Part shown: positions 56,401 to 64,000 of the stretch, piece after piece
Numbering within the stretch: position 1 is the stretch's first letter
Layout: each line of letters opens with the position of its first letter
Origin: Meghimatium bilineatum
Lineage: Eukaryota > Mollusca > Gastropoda > Stylommatophora > Philomycidae
Assembly (NCBI GenBank): GCA_034231615.1
Contig: CM067307.1
Span: 4,231,647 to 4,295,646 of the forward strand
Length of the DNA: 64,000 bases
Direction of reading: 5' to 3'
Made by a program: the position numbers and the translations under genes
The notes under the pieces: model-generated
Told to the model about the DNA's origin: nothing
Seen by the model: the letters and a program-made list of their open reading frames with translations, nothing else
The model's database searches: none

Positions 56401-59400
56401 TTTTTGTTGCTAGTGTTATCTACCGGTACTGCGTTGCAACACTCCTTGTTACTGGTGTGTTATGTACTGGTACTGTATTGCTAGTGTGTTATGTACCTGT
56501 ACTGTATTGCAACACTCCTTGTTGCTAGTGTTATGTACCGGTACTATGTTGTTGGTGTGTTATGTACTGGTACTGTATTGTTGGTGTGTTATGTAATGGT
56601 ACTGTTTTGCAACACTCCTTACTAATTTTTGTTCTTTCTCCTTAATCTTACAGGAGCATCTTCTAAAAATATAGTTTTAACTTGTCTATAATAAGAGTTT
56701 ATAATTCTGCATATACAACTTATGTTTTTCATGTGCTCAGTCGGACCAACATGGATCGGTGGTTCTGAAAGATTACATCCAGGGCTATGGTTATGGGAGC
56801 CTAGTGGAAGGACTCTAGCGAGATATAGCAAATGGCAACCTGGAGAACCTAATCACTCTGGTAAATATGTTTTATATTTTCTTCTGTAGGGACAGTCAAT
56901 ATACAGATAGACATACAGACGTATAGATTGTAGGGACAGTCAACATACAGATAGACATACAGACGTATAGATTGTAGGGACAGTCAACATACAACTAAAC
57001 ATGTAGGCGTATAGAGTGATTATATTTGTTTTGTAAACCACTTTCAACCCTAGCCCGGAGGTTCTATGTTATATCAAGGCGTTATATAAAGTATATGTGC
57101 GCAGGTGTGATGTTTAGTTATTCGCCCGCTGATGAGGAGACCCGGGTTTTCAATTGACATGATATTCGTGGCCAGAAAAAAATTACTTCCGTGGTTGTCC
57201 CATCCACCAAAAGGTAGGATGAAGCGGATCATGCTCTGGGAAGGCTGTGGAATAGCGCCATGGTTACTAAAAGAGCGCGGTAGGCGACGTTTGTCATGCG
57301 GCTTCTGGTCAAGCACTGTCTAGACTGCTGAACACTTATCTTTCTGGTCAACCCTCGATTAGGCAGCTGAACTCTTATGGGAAACCGTATGCTATGAGAG
57401 GTGTTCATAATTCATATTACACTTTAACTATAGACATATTAACTGACAGAGTGACCTACAGTAATTCATATTACACTTTAACTATAGACATATTAACTGA
57501 CAGAGTGACCTACAGTAATTCATATTACACTTTAACTATAGACATATTAACTGACAGAGTGACCTACAGTAATTCATATTACACTTTAACTATAGACATA
57601 TTAACTGACAGAGTGACCTACAGTAATTCATATTACACTTTAACTATAGACATATTAACTGACAGAGTGACCTACAGTAATTCATATTACACTTTAACTA
57701 TAGACATATTAACTGACAGAGTGACCTACAGTAATTCATATTACACTTTAACTATAGACATATTAACTGACAGAGTGACCTACAGTAATTCATATTACAC
57801 TTTAACTATAGACATATTAACTGACAGAGTGACCTACAGTAATTCATATTACACTTTAACTATAGACATATTAACTGACAGAGTGACCTACAGTAATTCA
57901 TATTACACTTTAACTATAGACATATTAACTGACAGAGTGACCTACAGTAATTCATATTACACTTTAACTATAGACATATTAACTGACAGAGTGACCTACA
58001 GTAATTCATATTACACTTTAACTATAGACATATTAACTGACAGAGTGACCTACAGTAATTCATATTACACTTTAACTATAGACATATTAACTGACAGAGT
58101 GACCTACAGTAATTCATATTACACTTTAACTATAGACATATTAACTGACAGAGTGACCTACAGTAATTCATATTACACTTTAACTATAGACATATTAACT
58201 GACAGAGTGACCTACAGTAATTCATATTACACTTTAACTATAGACATATTAACTGACAGAGTGACCTACAGTAATTCATATTACACTTTAAGTATAGACA
58301 TATTAACTGACAGAGTGACCTACAGTAATTCATATTACACTTTAAGTATAGACATATTAACTGACAGAGTGACCTACAGTAATTCATATTACACTTTAAC
58401 TATAGACATATTAACTGACAGAGTGACCTACAGTAATTCATATTACACTTTAAGTATAGACATATTAACTGACAGAGTGGCCTACAGTAATTCAAACGCA
58501 GAACTAACAAGTATATATATATATATGAAAAAATATGTCATGTTGTCAGAAAAATGTTACAAATTTAAACAATTTTGTTGGAGCATACATCTGGTGTAGG
58601 CCCTATAGTCTATTTGATGATGGGCTTGCTTACTATAACTGGGTTACATTGTACCAGGTTCAAAACCAGGACCGGATAGAAATACGTGGGGTCGTCATTT
58701 CTCCCCTGACACAACCCTTTGCAAACAAAAGTCAAACACCATCTACCACTTGTCAACAAATATCAAGTACAATCTACCCACTTGTCAGCAAATGTCAAGT
58801 ACAATCTACCCGCTTGTTAGCAAATGTCAAGTACAATTTACCCGATTGTCAGCAAATGTCAAGTACAATCTACCCGCTTGTCAATAAATGTCAAGTACAA
58901 TCTACCCGCTTGTCAGCAAATGTCAAACACTACCCACCCCCTTGTAAACAAATATGAAATACCACCCACCCCCTTGTCAACAAATGTGAAACGCTACCGA
59001 CCCCCTTGTCAACAAATGTCAAACATCACCCACCCCCAAGTCAACAAATGTCAAACACCACCCACCCCCTTGTCAGCCAATGTCAAACACCACCCACCCC
59101 CTTGTCAGCAAATGTCAAACATCACCCACCCCCTTGTCAACAAATGTCAAACACCACCCACCCCCTTGTCAACAAATTTGAAACGCTACCGATCCCCTTG
59201 TCAACAAATGTCACAGATTTTAGAAACCCTCCCCCCAATTGTTGACACAACTTACTGACAACTCACTAAACTAGATGTGCTTTTTGAGAATAGTAATTTT
59301 TGTGAATCCCAAATTCACAACTGGTAAAAATGGAACGATTTAGACTGCAAAATCCAGATAGACTTTATATTAACAAGAAGAACCAACAGAAGGAAACTAA

Positions 59401-62243
59401 CAGACGCAAGAGCCGTACCAAACATGTGTGTAGACACCGACCATGGAACATTAATAGCAGTTCTAAAAACAAGCAGAAATAGAAATAAGAAAGACAACAA
59501 TAAAGATAAAAAACTAACTAAAATTAAAATACACAAACTTAAGGACCGCACGTTACGGGAACATTGCACACAAATATCACAGATAAATTCGAAAAATTAC
59601 CAGTAGATACTACAATAACAGAAGAAGAATGGAAATTATTTAAAGACGCTATCACACAAGCAGCAGGAGACGCATGCCGATACAAGAACAACAGTGTAAA
59701 GAAAGCAAAAATAACAGCAGGTGGAACGAAGAAGTCGTAAAAGTCACAAGAGAAAAGAAATATAAGTATTGGGTCAAAAGTAAAAACGAAGTAGATAACA
59801 TAGAATACAAGACAGCAAAAACACATGCCAAGAAAATCATTAAAACTGTCAAAATCAACTCACGGATAAAATATGGAGCTCAATGCAGATTATAAAAAAT
59901 GCACAAAAGAGGTTTTACAAGAAAATTAAGAACAAGAGAAACAAAGAAGATATATTTGAACCAACAGAAATAATAAATGAGGAAAACGGTAATGCACTAA
60001 AAGAACCGAAGCAAATAATGGAAAGATTGGCAACAATATTTCAAAGAACTACTAAACCTAAAGGAAGGAGAAGAGGACACGACAATAAACACTACAGCAG
60101 CAAACCTGGAACCAAATATACTACTATCGGAAATAGAAAATGCAATAAACAAAGCACAAATAACAACAGCAGCAGGCTCTGATAAAATGCAAACAGAACT
60201 TATCAAAGCAGCATGGGAGAGCAGGAAAAATGGCTGCACAGACTTTTCAATGTAATATGGAAGAAACAAGAAAAACCAGAAGACTGGAGGAACGCGACAA
60301 TCATTCCTATATGGAAGAAAAAGGCAGTAAGAGAGATTGCACAAAATACAGAGGGATATCCTTATTAAGCCACACAGGGAAAAATGTTTAATAAAATATT
60401 AGAACAACCACTACGATCATACATTGAACCACAACTTAAAAACACCGACATAAGCTTCCGTAAAAAGAAAAGCCGTGCTATCGTTGAAAAGAAACCGTTG
60501 CTATCTTTACACTTAGACAACTAACAGAAAGAGTCACAGAAAACAACAAATAATTATATATCGCATTCGTCAACCAAGAAAAGGCTTTCGACAGAGTAGA
60601 CAGACAACAACTATGGAAAACATTATCAATATATGGAGTACCAGAACATTTAATCAACATGTGCAAGGACATTTATGCAAATAGCCAATGTGAAGTAAGA
60701 ACAAATTCAGGAGTGTCCAATACGTTCCAAATCCAATCAGGAGTTAGCCAGGGGTGTGTCCTATCCCCTCTACTTTTTATAACATATATTGACCACATCT
60801 GTAAACTAACAAGTACCAACGAAGAAGATACCACGAAAGACAAATTGAACGAACAATTCTTTCTAGATGACCAAGTACTAATAGCGACATCAGAAGAACA
60901 ATTGCAAGAACATATGAACAGACACCACACAACATGTCAAAAATAGCAAAGATAGAAAGAAATATCACTATCTCCATCGATAATCAACACCTTAAACAGG
61001 TAAAGACATTCACTGACTTAGGAAGCAATATATCGAGTAAAGGGAAAAATAGTAAAGAGATAAAAATAGATGCAACAAAACATACCATATCCTAGGACAG
61101 ATGACACGTATTTTCAAGTACAAAAATGTAAACATAGACACTAAAATTGCATTATACAAGACTATTATTATCCCATCACTGTGCTACAAGTGCCAAACCT
61201 GGACAATGACAGCTCAAGACAAAAGATAACAAGTCACAGCAGAAATGATATGTCTAGGAAGAATTCTCGGAGTGTCATTAAGAGATAGAATTAGAAACGA
61301 TAGCATCAGACAGATAACCCAAACAATACCAGTATTGGAACACATAAAAAGACAACAGATCAAGTGACTTTCACACGCTTCCAGACTACCAACAGATAGC
61401 ATGTCATAGATGGCCGTGATACATAGACATCACGGCTATAAATCCAGAGGCAGACCATGTAAAAGATGGATCACAGAAATCAAAGAAGCCACAGGAACAA
61501 GCTTACAAACAGCAGACAAGAAGGCTATCTCCAGAGAATTTTTTCCCCTGACGCTGTAAAAGCGTAATAATTTGGTCAACAGGAGAAACCTCGAAGAAAA
61601 TACTCCCTTAGTGTGATGCTTTTCTGGTCCTTGTATCTACATGTATGCTATTTAAAACATCAATCAACGGGAACCATCAGCATCCATGTCGTTGGCTAAA
61701 TGCTGCTTTACATTACTTGCATATCAAGCTGCCGGTATTAGGATGTGGACTGTAACTAAAAACCTGAATTTTTATTTGAGGTCGTCACGTGGCCTTGAGC
61801 ATCCAATGAGAATTCATTTTCTAGGTAATCACCATCATCATGTGACATAATGGCAGACGATCTAGATATAGAGCTAGAGGACGAAAAAATAAAGATGGAT
61901 AGATATCCAATAATATATTGTATAAATATGAAAGCAATGAAATCAAGGAGGCATGCCTTCCATTGAATCGTAAATTTAAACATGCCCCTTCTTAATCATT
62001 AAGTATGACTCATGGTTTATTCATGGTTCCAGACGTCAAGTATAGAACATCCACCTTGGATAAATAAGAGTTATTATCTCTTTTTTTGTTGTTTATTGCG
62101 TTTTTCTATATATTTATACTGAATTATTCTCTTTGACAGGTGGCAACGAACATTGCTTGGAAACAAATTTTTATGGCCTTTCAGGGGGATGGAATGACTA
62201 TAACTGTAACAATCCCAGACCCTTCGTCTGTGAAAAAAAGTAA
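47439..62243 (+). CDS. Secreted single-domain C-type lectin, six exons
   Basis: C-type lectins bind sugars through a calcium-dependent carbohydrate-recognition domain. In molluscs they serve in immunity or, as perlucins, in shell matrix. Exons: 47439-47441 (ATG only), 49443-49485, 52244-52338, 53507-53597, 56741-56860 and 62140-62243; phases match at every junction, giving 151 residues. The first 18 or so ([18 protein letters not shown]) form a typical signal peptide. The domain then reads [55 protein letters not shown] (EPN motif, usually mannose/GlcNAc-type specificity), [14 protein letters not shown] (WND calcium/sugar motif) and PFVCEKK-stop. The four conserved cysteines are present (YC, HC, NC, VC). 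The extra N-terminal cysteine pair of long-form domains is absent. No transmembrane segment. The introns are loaded with minisatellites. Confidence 0.9.
47790..48830 (+). mobile_element. Retroelement RNase H domain and C-terminus, one frameshift
   Basis: Frame 1 (47999-48373) contains [39 protein letters not shown] and [14 protein letters not shown]. Frame 2 (48377-48796) has [24 protein letters not shown]. Together these are the D-E-D-D residues of RNase H. It ends [21 protein letters not shown]-stop. One frameshift at about 48373 breaks it. It lies in lectin intron 1, sense strand. Another copy's 3' end is at 41710-41945. Confidence 0.8.
48915..49012. repeat. 16-17-bp repeat rich in TGTACA palindromes
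   Basis: Unit TGTACAGTTGTACATGT, about six copies, in lectin intron 1. Confidence 0.9.
49085..49400. other. Possible RNase H relic
   Basis: TACATAATGATCCTGGAATA and TACGTAATGATCCTGGAATA form an internal duplication. One frame reads ITADGST, then after a shift [15 protein letters not shown], which resembles a broken RNase H start. Weak. Confidence 0.35.
49443..49485 (+). CDS. Lectin exon 2: 43-base signal-peptide exon
   Basis: Acceptor TATATCCATCCACAG, donor TGTG|GTAAAT. It encodes [14 protein letters not shown] and one base of a Val codon completed by TG of exon 3. Hydrophobic core with small residues before the cut. The frame fits both neighbours. Confidence 0.82.
49735..50055. repeat. 31-bp minisatellite, about 10 copies
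   Basis: Unit GATGTCTCCAGTGTGACACC TCTACGACCCT, in lectin intron 2. Confidence 0.97.
50150..50290 (+). mobile_element. tRNA-derived SINE-like head
   Basis: TTGCTTAGGCGAAAGATTTG AGAGTTGGACTCACAACCGT GAGGTTCAGCGTTCGACTCC resembles a tRNA anticodon arm and T arm. GCGTTCGACTCC is a near-perfect Pol III B box. The D arm is damaged and no acceptor stem can be paired, so a SINE relic is likelier than a tRNA gene. Confidence 0.6.
50280..51145. repeat. 46-bp minisatellite, about 18 copies
   Basis: Unit ACAAGCATTCTCCCTCAATT TCTAGCGGGAAACATGCAGT ATCGAC. It begins in the tail of the SINE-like element; the first two units are the most diverged. Confidence 0.97.
51146..51690. other. Lectin intron 2, unrecognised part
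   Basis: GATATTGCC...GATAATTATC is repeated at about 51418 and 51450. Nothing else recognised. Confidence 0.4.
51695..52110. repeat. 35-bp minisatellite, about 12 copies
   Basis: Unit ATAGAACTAGAGTAGAACAT AAAATACTTGTACAT; the first four copies are near identical and later ones are diverged. It ends about 130 bases before lectin exon 3. Confidence 0.93.
52244..52338 (+). CDS. Lectin exon 3: start of the mature protein and CRD
   Basis: Acceptor TTTGTTGTTTCAG, donor GTG|GTTAGT. It encodes [20 protein letters not shown] then [11 protein letters not shown], the first strand and helix start of a C-type lectin domain. Confidence 0.9.
52375..52442. repeat. 24-bp tandem repeat, about 3 copies
   Basis: Unit ACTATCTGCTACGCTCCTGG CAGA, just after the lectin exon 3 donor. 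Confidence 0.9.
52508..52828. repeat. 12-bp minisatellite, about 27 copies
   Basis: Unit GGTGTCATAGCT. Four-codon periodicity keeps frames open on both strands (plus GVIA, minus TPAM and YDTS). These are spurious: no start context, no splice linkage, and inside a lectin intron. Confidence 0.97.
52918..53470. repeat. 24-bp minisatellite in two blocks
   Basis: Unit ATCATCCATATTACAACACC AAAT, with longer ATCGTATCCATCTTATCCAT variants at the edges, interrupted at about 53045-53130. It ends 36 bases before lectin exon 4. Confidence 0.95.
53507..53597 (+). CDS. Lectin exon 4: CRD helix 1 to helix 2
   Basis: Acceptor TTGTTATTTAG, donor AATT|GTAAGT. It encodes [20 protein letters not shown] then [10 protein letters not shown], with the first conserved Cys and the GGRLxEIDSxEE block of the family. 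Confidence 0.94.
53660..54370. repeat. 20-bp minisatellite, about 35 copies
   Basis: Unit GTTACTGGCCCTGGCATGGA. GC-rich relative to its surroundings. It begins about 60 bases after the lectin exon 4 donor. Confidence 0.98.
54440..54725. repeat. 30-bp repeat, about 9 copies
   Basis: Unit AATCGCTAATTGTATTCACA CTCTGGTTCA; more diverged at the 5' side. Confidence 0.92.
54726..55600. other. Lectin intron 4, SINE-like and LINE-like traces
   Basis: GCATGGCCGTGTGGTTAGAG AGCC (about 55079) looks like a tRNA A-box region without a B box. CTTGGTAAAGGCCTTTCGGT CAATTTGTGTG (55387) belongs to the AAAGGCC...GGTC motif family. A CA microsatellite is at 55567-55582. Confidence 0.45.
55605..55771. mobile_element. 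167-bp foldback MITE with telomere-like repeats
   Basis: The left end TGTTTATCAGACAACGAATA CTTACTTAATAATTTAAATA is mirrored by the right end (reverse complement TGTTTATTAGACAACGAATA TTTATTTATTCATTTAAATA). The inner arms are CGGTTAGTGTTAG (about 55658) and CTAATCCTAACCCTAACCCT AAG (55701-55723). No target duplication is clear. Confidence 0.8.
55772..56084. other. Lectin intron 4, pyrimidine-rich stretch
   Basis: Pyrimidine-rich sequence leading to TCTGATGAAGACTTTTGTAG TCGAAATGTCG (56057-56087). Similar in layout to 55250-55415, so both look like copies of one element's end. Confidence 0.45.
56085..56620. repeat. Compound minisatellite
   Basis: Units GCTAGTGTGTTATGTACCGG TACTGTGTTG and CAACACTCCTTGTT combined in irregular order, about 12 units. 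It ends about 120 bases before lectin exon 5. Confidence 0.9.
56741..56860 (+). CDS. Lectin exon 5: WIG motif and sugar-binding EPN loop
   Basis: Acceptor TCATGTGCTCAG, donor TCTG|GTAAAT. It encodes [20 protein letters not shown] then [23 protein letters not shown] is the domain's core motif and EPN is the primary sugar/calcium site. Confidence 0.95.
56885..57005. repeat. 44-bp tandem repeat, about 2.7 copies
   Basis: Unit GTAGGGACAGTCAACATACA GATAGACATACAGACGTATA GATT, just after lectin exon 5. Confidence 0.93.
57006..57400. other. Lectin intron 5 spacer
   Basis: Nothing recognised. A plus frame at 57132-57323 is short and without family resemblance. Confidence 0.35.
57409..58490. repeat. 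54-bp minisatellite, 20 near-identical copies
   Basis: Unit AATTCATATTACACTTTAAC TATAGACATATTAACTGACA GAGTGACCTACAGT. The only frequent variant is an AACTAT/AAGTAT change in copies near the 3' end. The unit is 18 codons, so a 401-codon frame (57394-58599) stays open with an 18-residue repeat. It lies inside lectin intron 5 and is not supported as a gene. Confidence 0.97.
58735..59215. repeat. 32-bp minisatellite, about 15 copies
   Basis: Unit CTTGTCAACAAATGTCAAAC ACCACCCACCCC. The C-rich half is replaced by TACAATCTACCC in the first six units, marking two subfamilies. Confidence 0.95.
59330..61570 (+). mobile_element. LINE with endonuclease end and reverse transcriptase, decayed
   Basis: In order: endonuclease C-terminus ([19 protein letters not shown] then TDHGTLIA, about 59350-59460); linker [22 protein letters not shown] blocks [20 protein letters not shown] (first catalytic Asp changed to Asn, about 60560), [20 protein letters not shown] (about 60741) and [10 protein letters not shown] (60860, usually FADDQ). 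Then [13 protein letters not shown] and [16 protein letters not shown], ending SPDAVKA-stop at about 61560. Many stops. Same family as 35740-36600. Confidence 0.88.
61571..62139. other. Lectin intron 5, 3' part, with a 38-codon ORF
   Basis: At 61850 an ATG in good context (ATAATGG) opens [20 protein letters not shown] and runs to a stop at 61964-61966. CACGTG lies at about 61786 and CCAAT at about 61803. It looks like a first-exon/promoter fragment but has no proven downstream exon. Confidence 0.3.
62140..62243 (+). CDS. Lectin exon 6: WND motif, last three Cys, stop
   Basis: Acceptor TTATTCTCTTTGACAG. It encodes [20 protein letters not shown] then [13 protein letters not shown] and TAA at 62241-62243. 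It completes the two disulfides and the calcium site 2. Confidence 0.96.
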
Positions 62244-62261
62244 GACTTGCAAACACAACAA

Positions 62262-63690
62262 TATCTGCGAGTTAACAGTGCCGTATATATGTTCTAGCTA
62301 ACAGTGCCGTATATATGTACTAACCAACAGTGCCGTAAATATGTTCTAGCTAACAGTGCCGTATATATGTTCTAGCTAACAGTGCCGTATATATGTTCTA
62401 GCTAACAGTGCCGTAAATATGTTCTAGCTAACAGTGCCGTAAATATGTTCTAGCTAACAGTGCCGTAAATATGTTCTAGCTAACAGTGCCGTAAATATGT
62501 TCTAGCTAACAGTGCCGTAAATATGTTCTAGCTAACAGTGCCGTAAATATGTTCTAGCTAACAGTGCCGTATATATGTTCTAGCTAACAGTGCCGTATAT
62601 ATGTTCTAGCTAACAGTGCCGTATATATGTTCTAGCTAACAGTGCCGTAAATATGTTCTAGCTAACAGTGCCGTAAATATGTTCTAGCTAACAGTGCCAT
62701 ATATATGTACTAGCTAACAGTGCCATATATATGTACTAGCTAACAGTGACGTATATATGCACTAGCTAACAGTGCCGTATATATGTTCTAGCTAGCAGTG
62801 CCGTATATATGCAATAGCTAACAGTGTCGTACATATGTACTAGCTAACAGTGCCGTATATATGGTCTAGCTAACAGTGCCGTATATATGTACTAGCTAAC
62901 AGTGCCTATATATGTACTAGCTAACAGTGCCGTGTATATGCACTAGCTAACAGTGCCGTATATATGTTCTAGCTAGCAGTGCCGTATATATGCACTAGCT
63001 AACAGTGTCGTACATATGTACTAGCTAACAGTGCCATATATATGTACTAGCTAACAGTGCCGTATATATGTACTAGCTAACAGTGCCGTATATATGTTCT
63101 AGCTAACAGTGCCGTATATATGTACTAGCTAACAGTGCCGTATATATGTTCTAGCTAACAGTGCCGTATATATGTACTAGCTAACAGTGCTGTATATATG
63201 TACTAGCTAACAGTGCCATATATATGTACTAGCTAACAGTGCCGTATATATGTTCTAGCTAACAGTGCCGTATATATGTACTAGCTAACAGTGCTGTATA
63301 TGTACTAGCTAACAGTGCCATATATATGTACTAGCTAACAGTGCCATATATATGTACTAGCTAACAGTGCCATATATATGTACTAGCTAACAGTGTCGTA
63401 CATATGTACTAGCTAACAGTGCTATATATATGTACTAGCTAACAGTGCCGTATATATGTACTAGCTAACAGTGCCGTATATATGCACTAGCTAACAGTGA
63501 TGTATATATGCACTAGCTAACAGTCTCGTACATATGTACTAGCTAACAGTGCCATATATATGTACTAGCTAACCGTGCCGTATATATGTACTAGCTAACA
63601 GTGCCTATATATGTACTAGCTAACTGTGTCGTATATATGTACTAGCTAACAGTGCCGTATATATGCACTAGCTAACAGTGCCGTGTATAT
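62262..63690. repeat. 26-bp minisatellite, about 55 copies
   Basis: Unit CTAGCTAACAGTGCCGTATA TATGTA with T/C and A/T variants in blocks. It starts about 20 bases after the lectin stop codon, so it is probably in, or just past, the 3' UTR. No AATAAA is seen before it. Confidence 0.97.
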
Positions 63691-64000
63691 GTTTGAGTCA
63701 GAAGTGCCGTATATAGATTTTCAGCGTGGAATTGTTTTAATCTATAAAAAAAGTATTTCTCCCGTTTTATTGTGCAATATCCTTTTTTTATCAGGAAATT
63801 GATGATGTTGTGAAACATTGTTCAGGCAGGAGTTTAACCCAGATTGTGACTGAGTTGATAGTGCTAGGAGGTTACGTTCTGATTTGATGGTGGGAATATG
63901 TGGCGGATGGAACCGTAAACATTCCACTTCATCATCTCCCCTTATTTGTGAGGTTTACTAGCTAATGATGATGATAGCACCCCGAGGGTGTATAAATAGA
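63691..64000. other. Window end, downstream of the lectin gene
   Basis: No gene recognised. AAAAAAAGTATT and TTTTTTTATC tracts are present; the sequence ends in a GATGATGATAG tract. Confidence 0.4.

Noticed and set aside
57394-58599. 401-codon plus frame as a secreted repeat protein
   Set aside because: It consists only of the 54-bp array with short random ends; no signal peptide, and it lies within a lectin intron.

Overview
This is animal (metazoan) nuclear DNA, AT-rich and gene-poor. Two multi-exon genes sit in long introns full of minisatellites and decayed transposons. A mollusc, or at least a lophotrochozoan, is the best guess. The first gene is a non-erythroid alpha-spectrin, the second a small secreted C-type lectin of the perlucin-like kind common in molluscs. 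Much of the rest is RTE-like and RNase H-bearing LINEs, a Penelope-like element and mariner relics. The species cannot be fixed from the sequence.

Region 1 (354-30224, + strand) is the 3' third of an alpha-spectrin gene. I traced 19 exons, all with GT..AG introns and phases that match at every junction. They encode about 851 residues: the last six to seven spectrin repeats, two canonical EF-hand loops (the second split by an intron), a degenerate EF-hand pair and the stop codon. A candidate AATAAA lies about 590 bases after the stop. The 5' two thirds of the gene are outside the window.

Region 2 (about 30.8-47.3 kb) is intergenic. It holds copies of a roughly 280-bp dispersed repeat, LINE fragments on both strands, a Penelope-like element with a GIY-YIG endonuclease domain, a pogo/Tigger-like MITE, a (TA)n tract and several minisatellites.

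Region 3 (47309-62243, + strand) is a complete single-domain C-type lectin gene assembled here from six exons: a TATA box; a leader exon whose only coding bases are the ATG; a 43-base signal-peptide exon; and four exons encoding one carbohydrate-recognition domain with an EPN motif, a WND motif and four conserved cysteines. The predicted protein is 151 residues. Its introns and 3' flank carry more than ten tandem arrays, including a 54-bp x 20 array and a 26-bp array of about 55 copies that starts just after the stop.

The two genes have no evident functional link. The most unusual signals are structural. Minisatellites in the spectrin gene have amplified splice-site sequence, including a real exon-intron junction duplicated four times. 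A 167-bp foldback MITE carries telomere-like CCCTAA repeats. An inverted-repeat element contains a hammerhead-ribozyme-like motif that recurs elsewhere in the window. Most long single ORFs are tandem arrays or transposon debris, not host proteins. I found no CRISPR array, operon, rRNA gene or intact tRNA gene.
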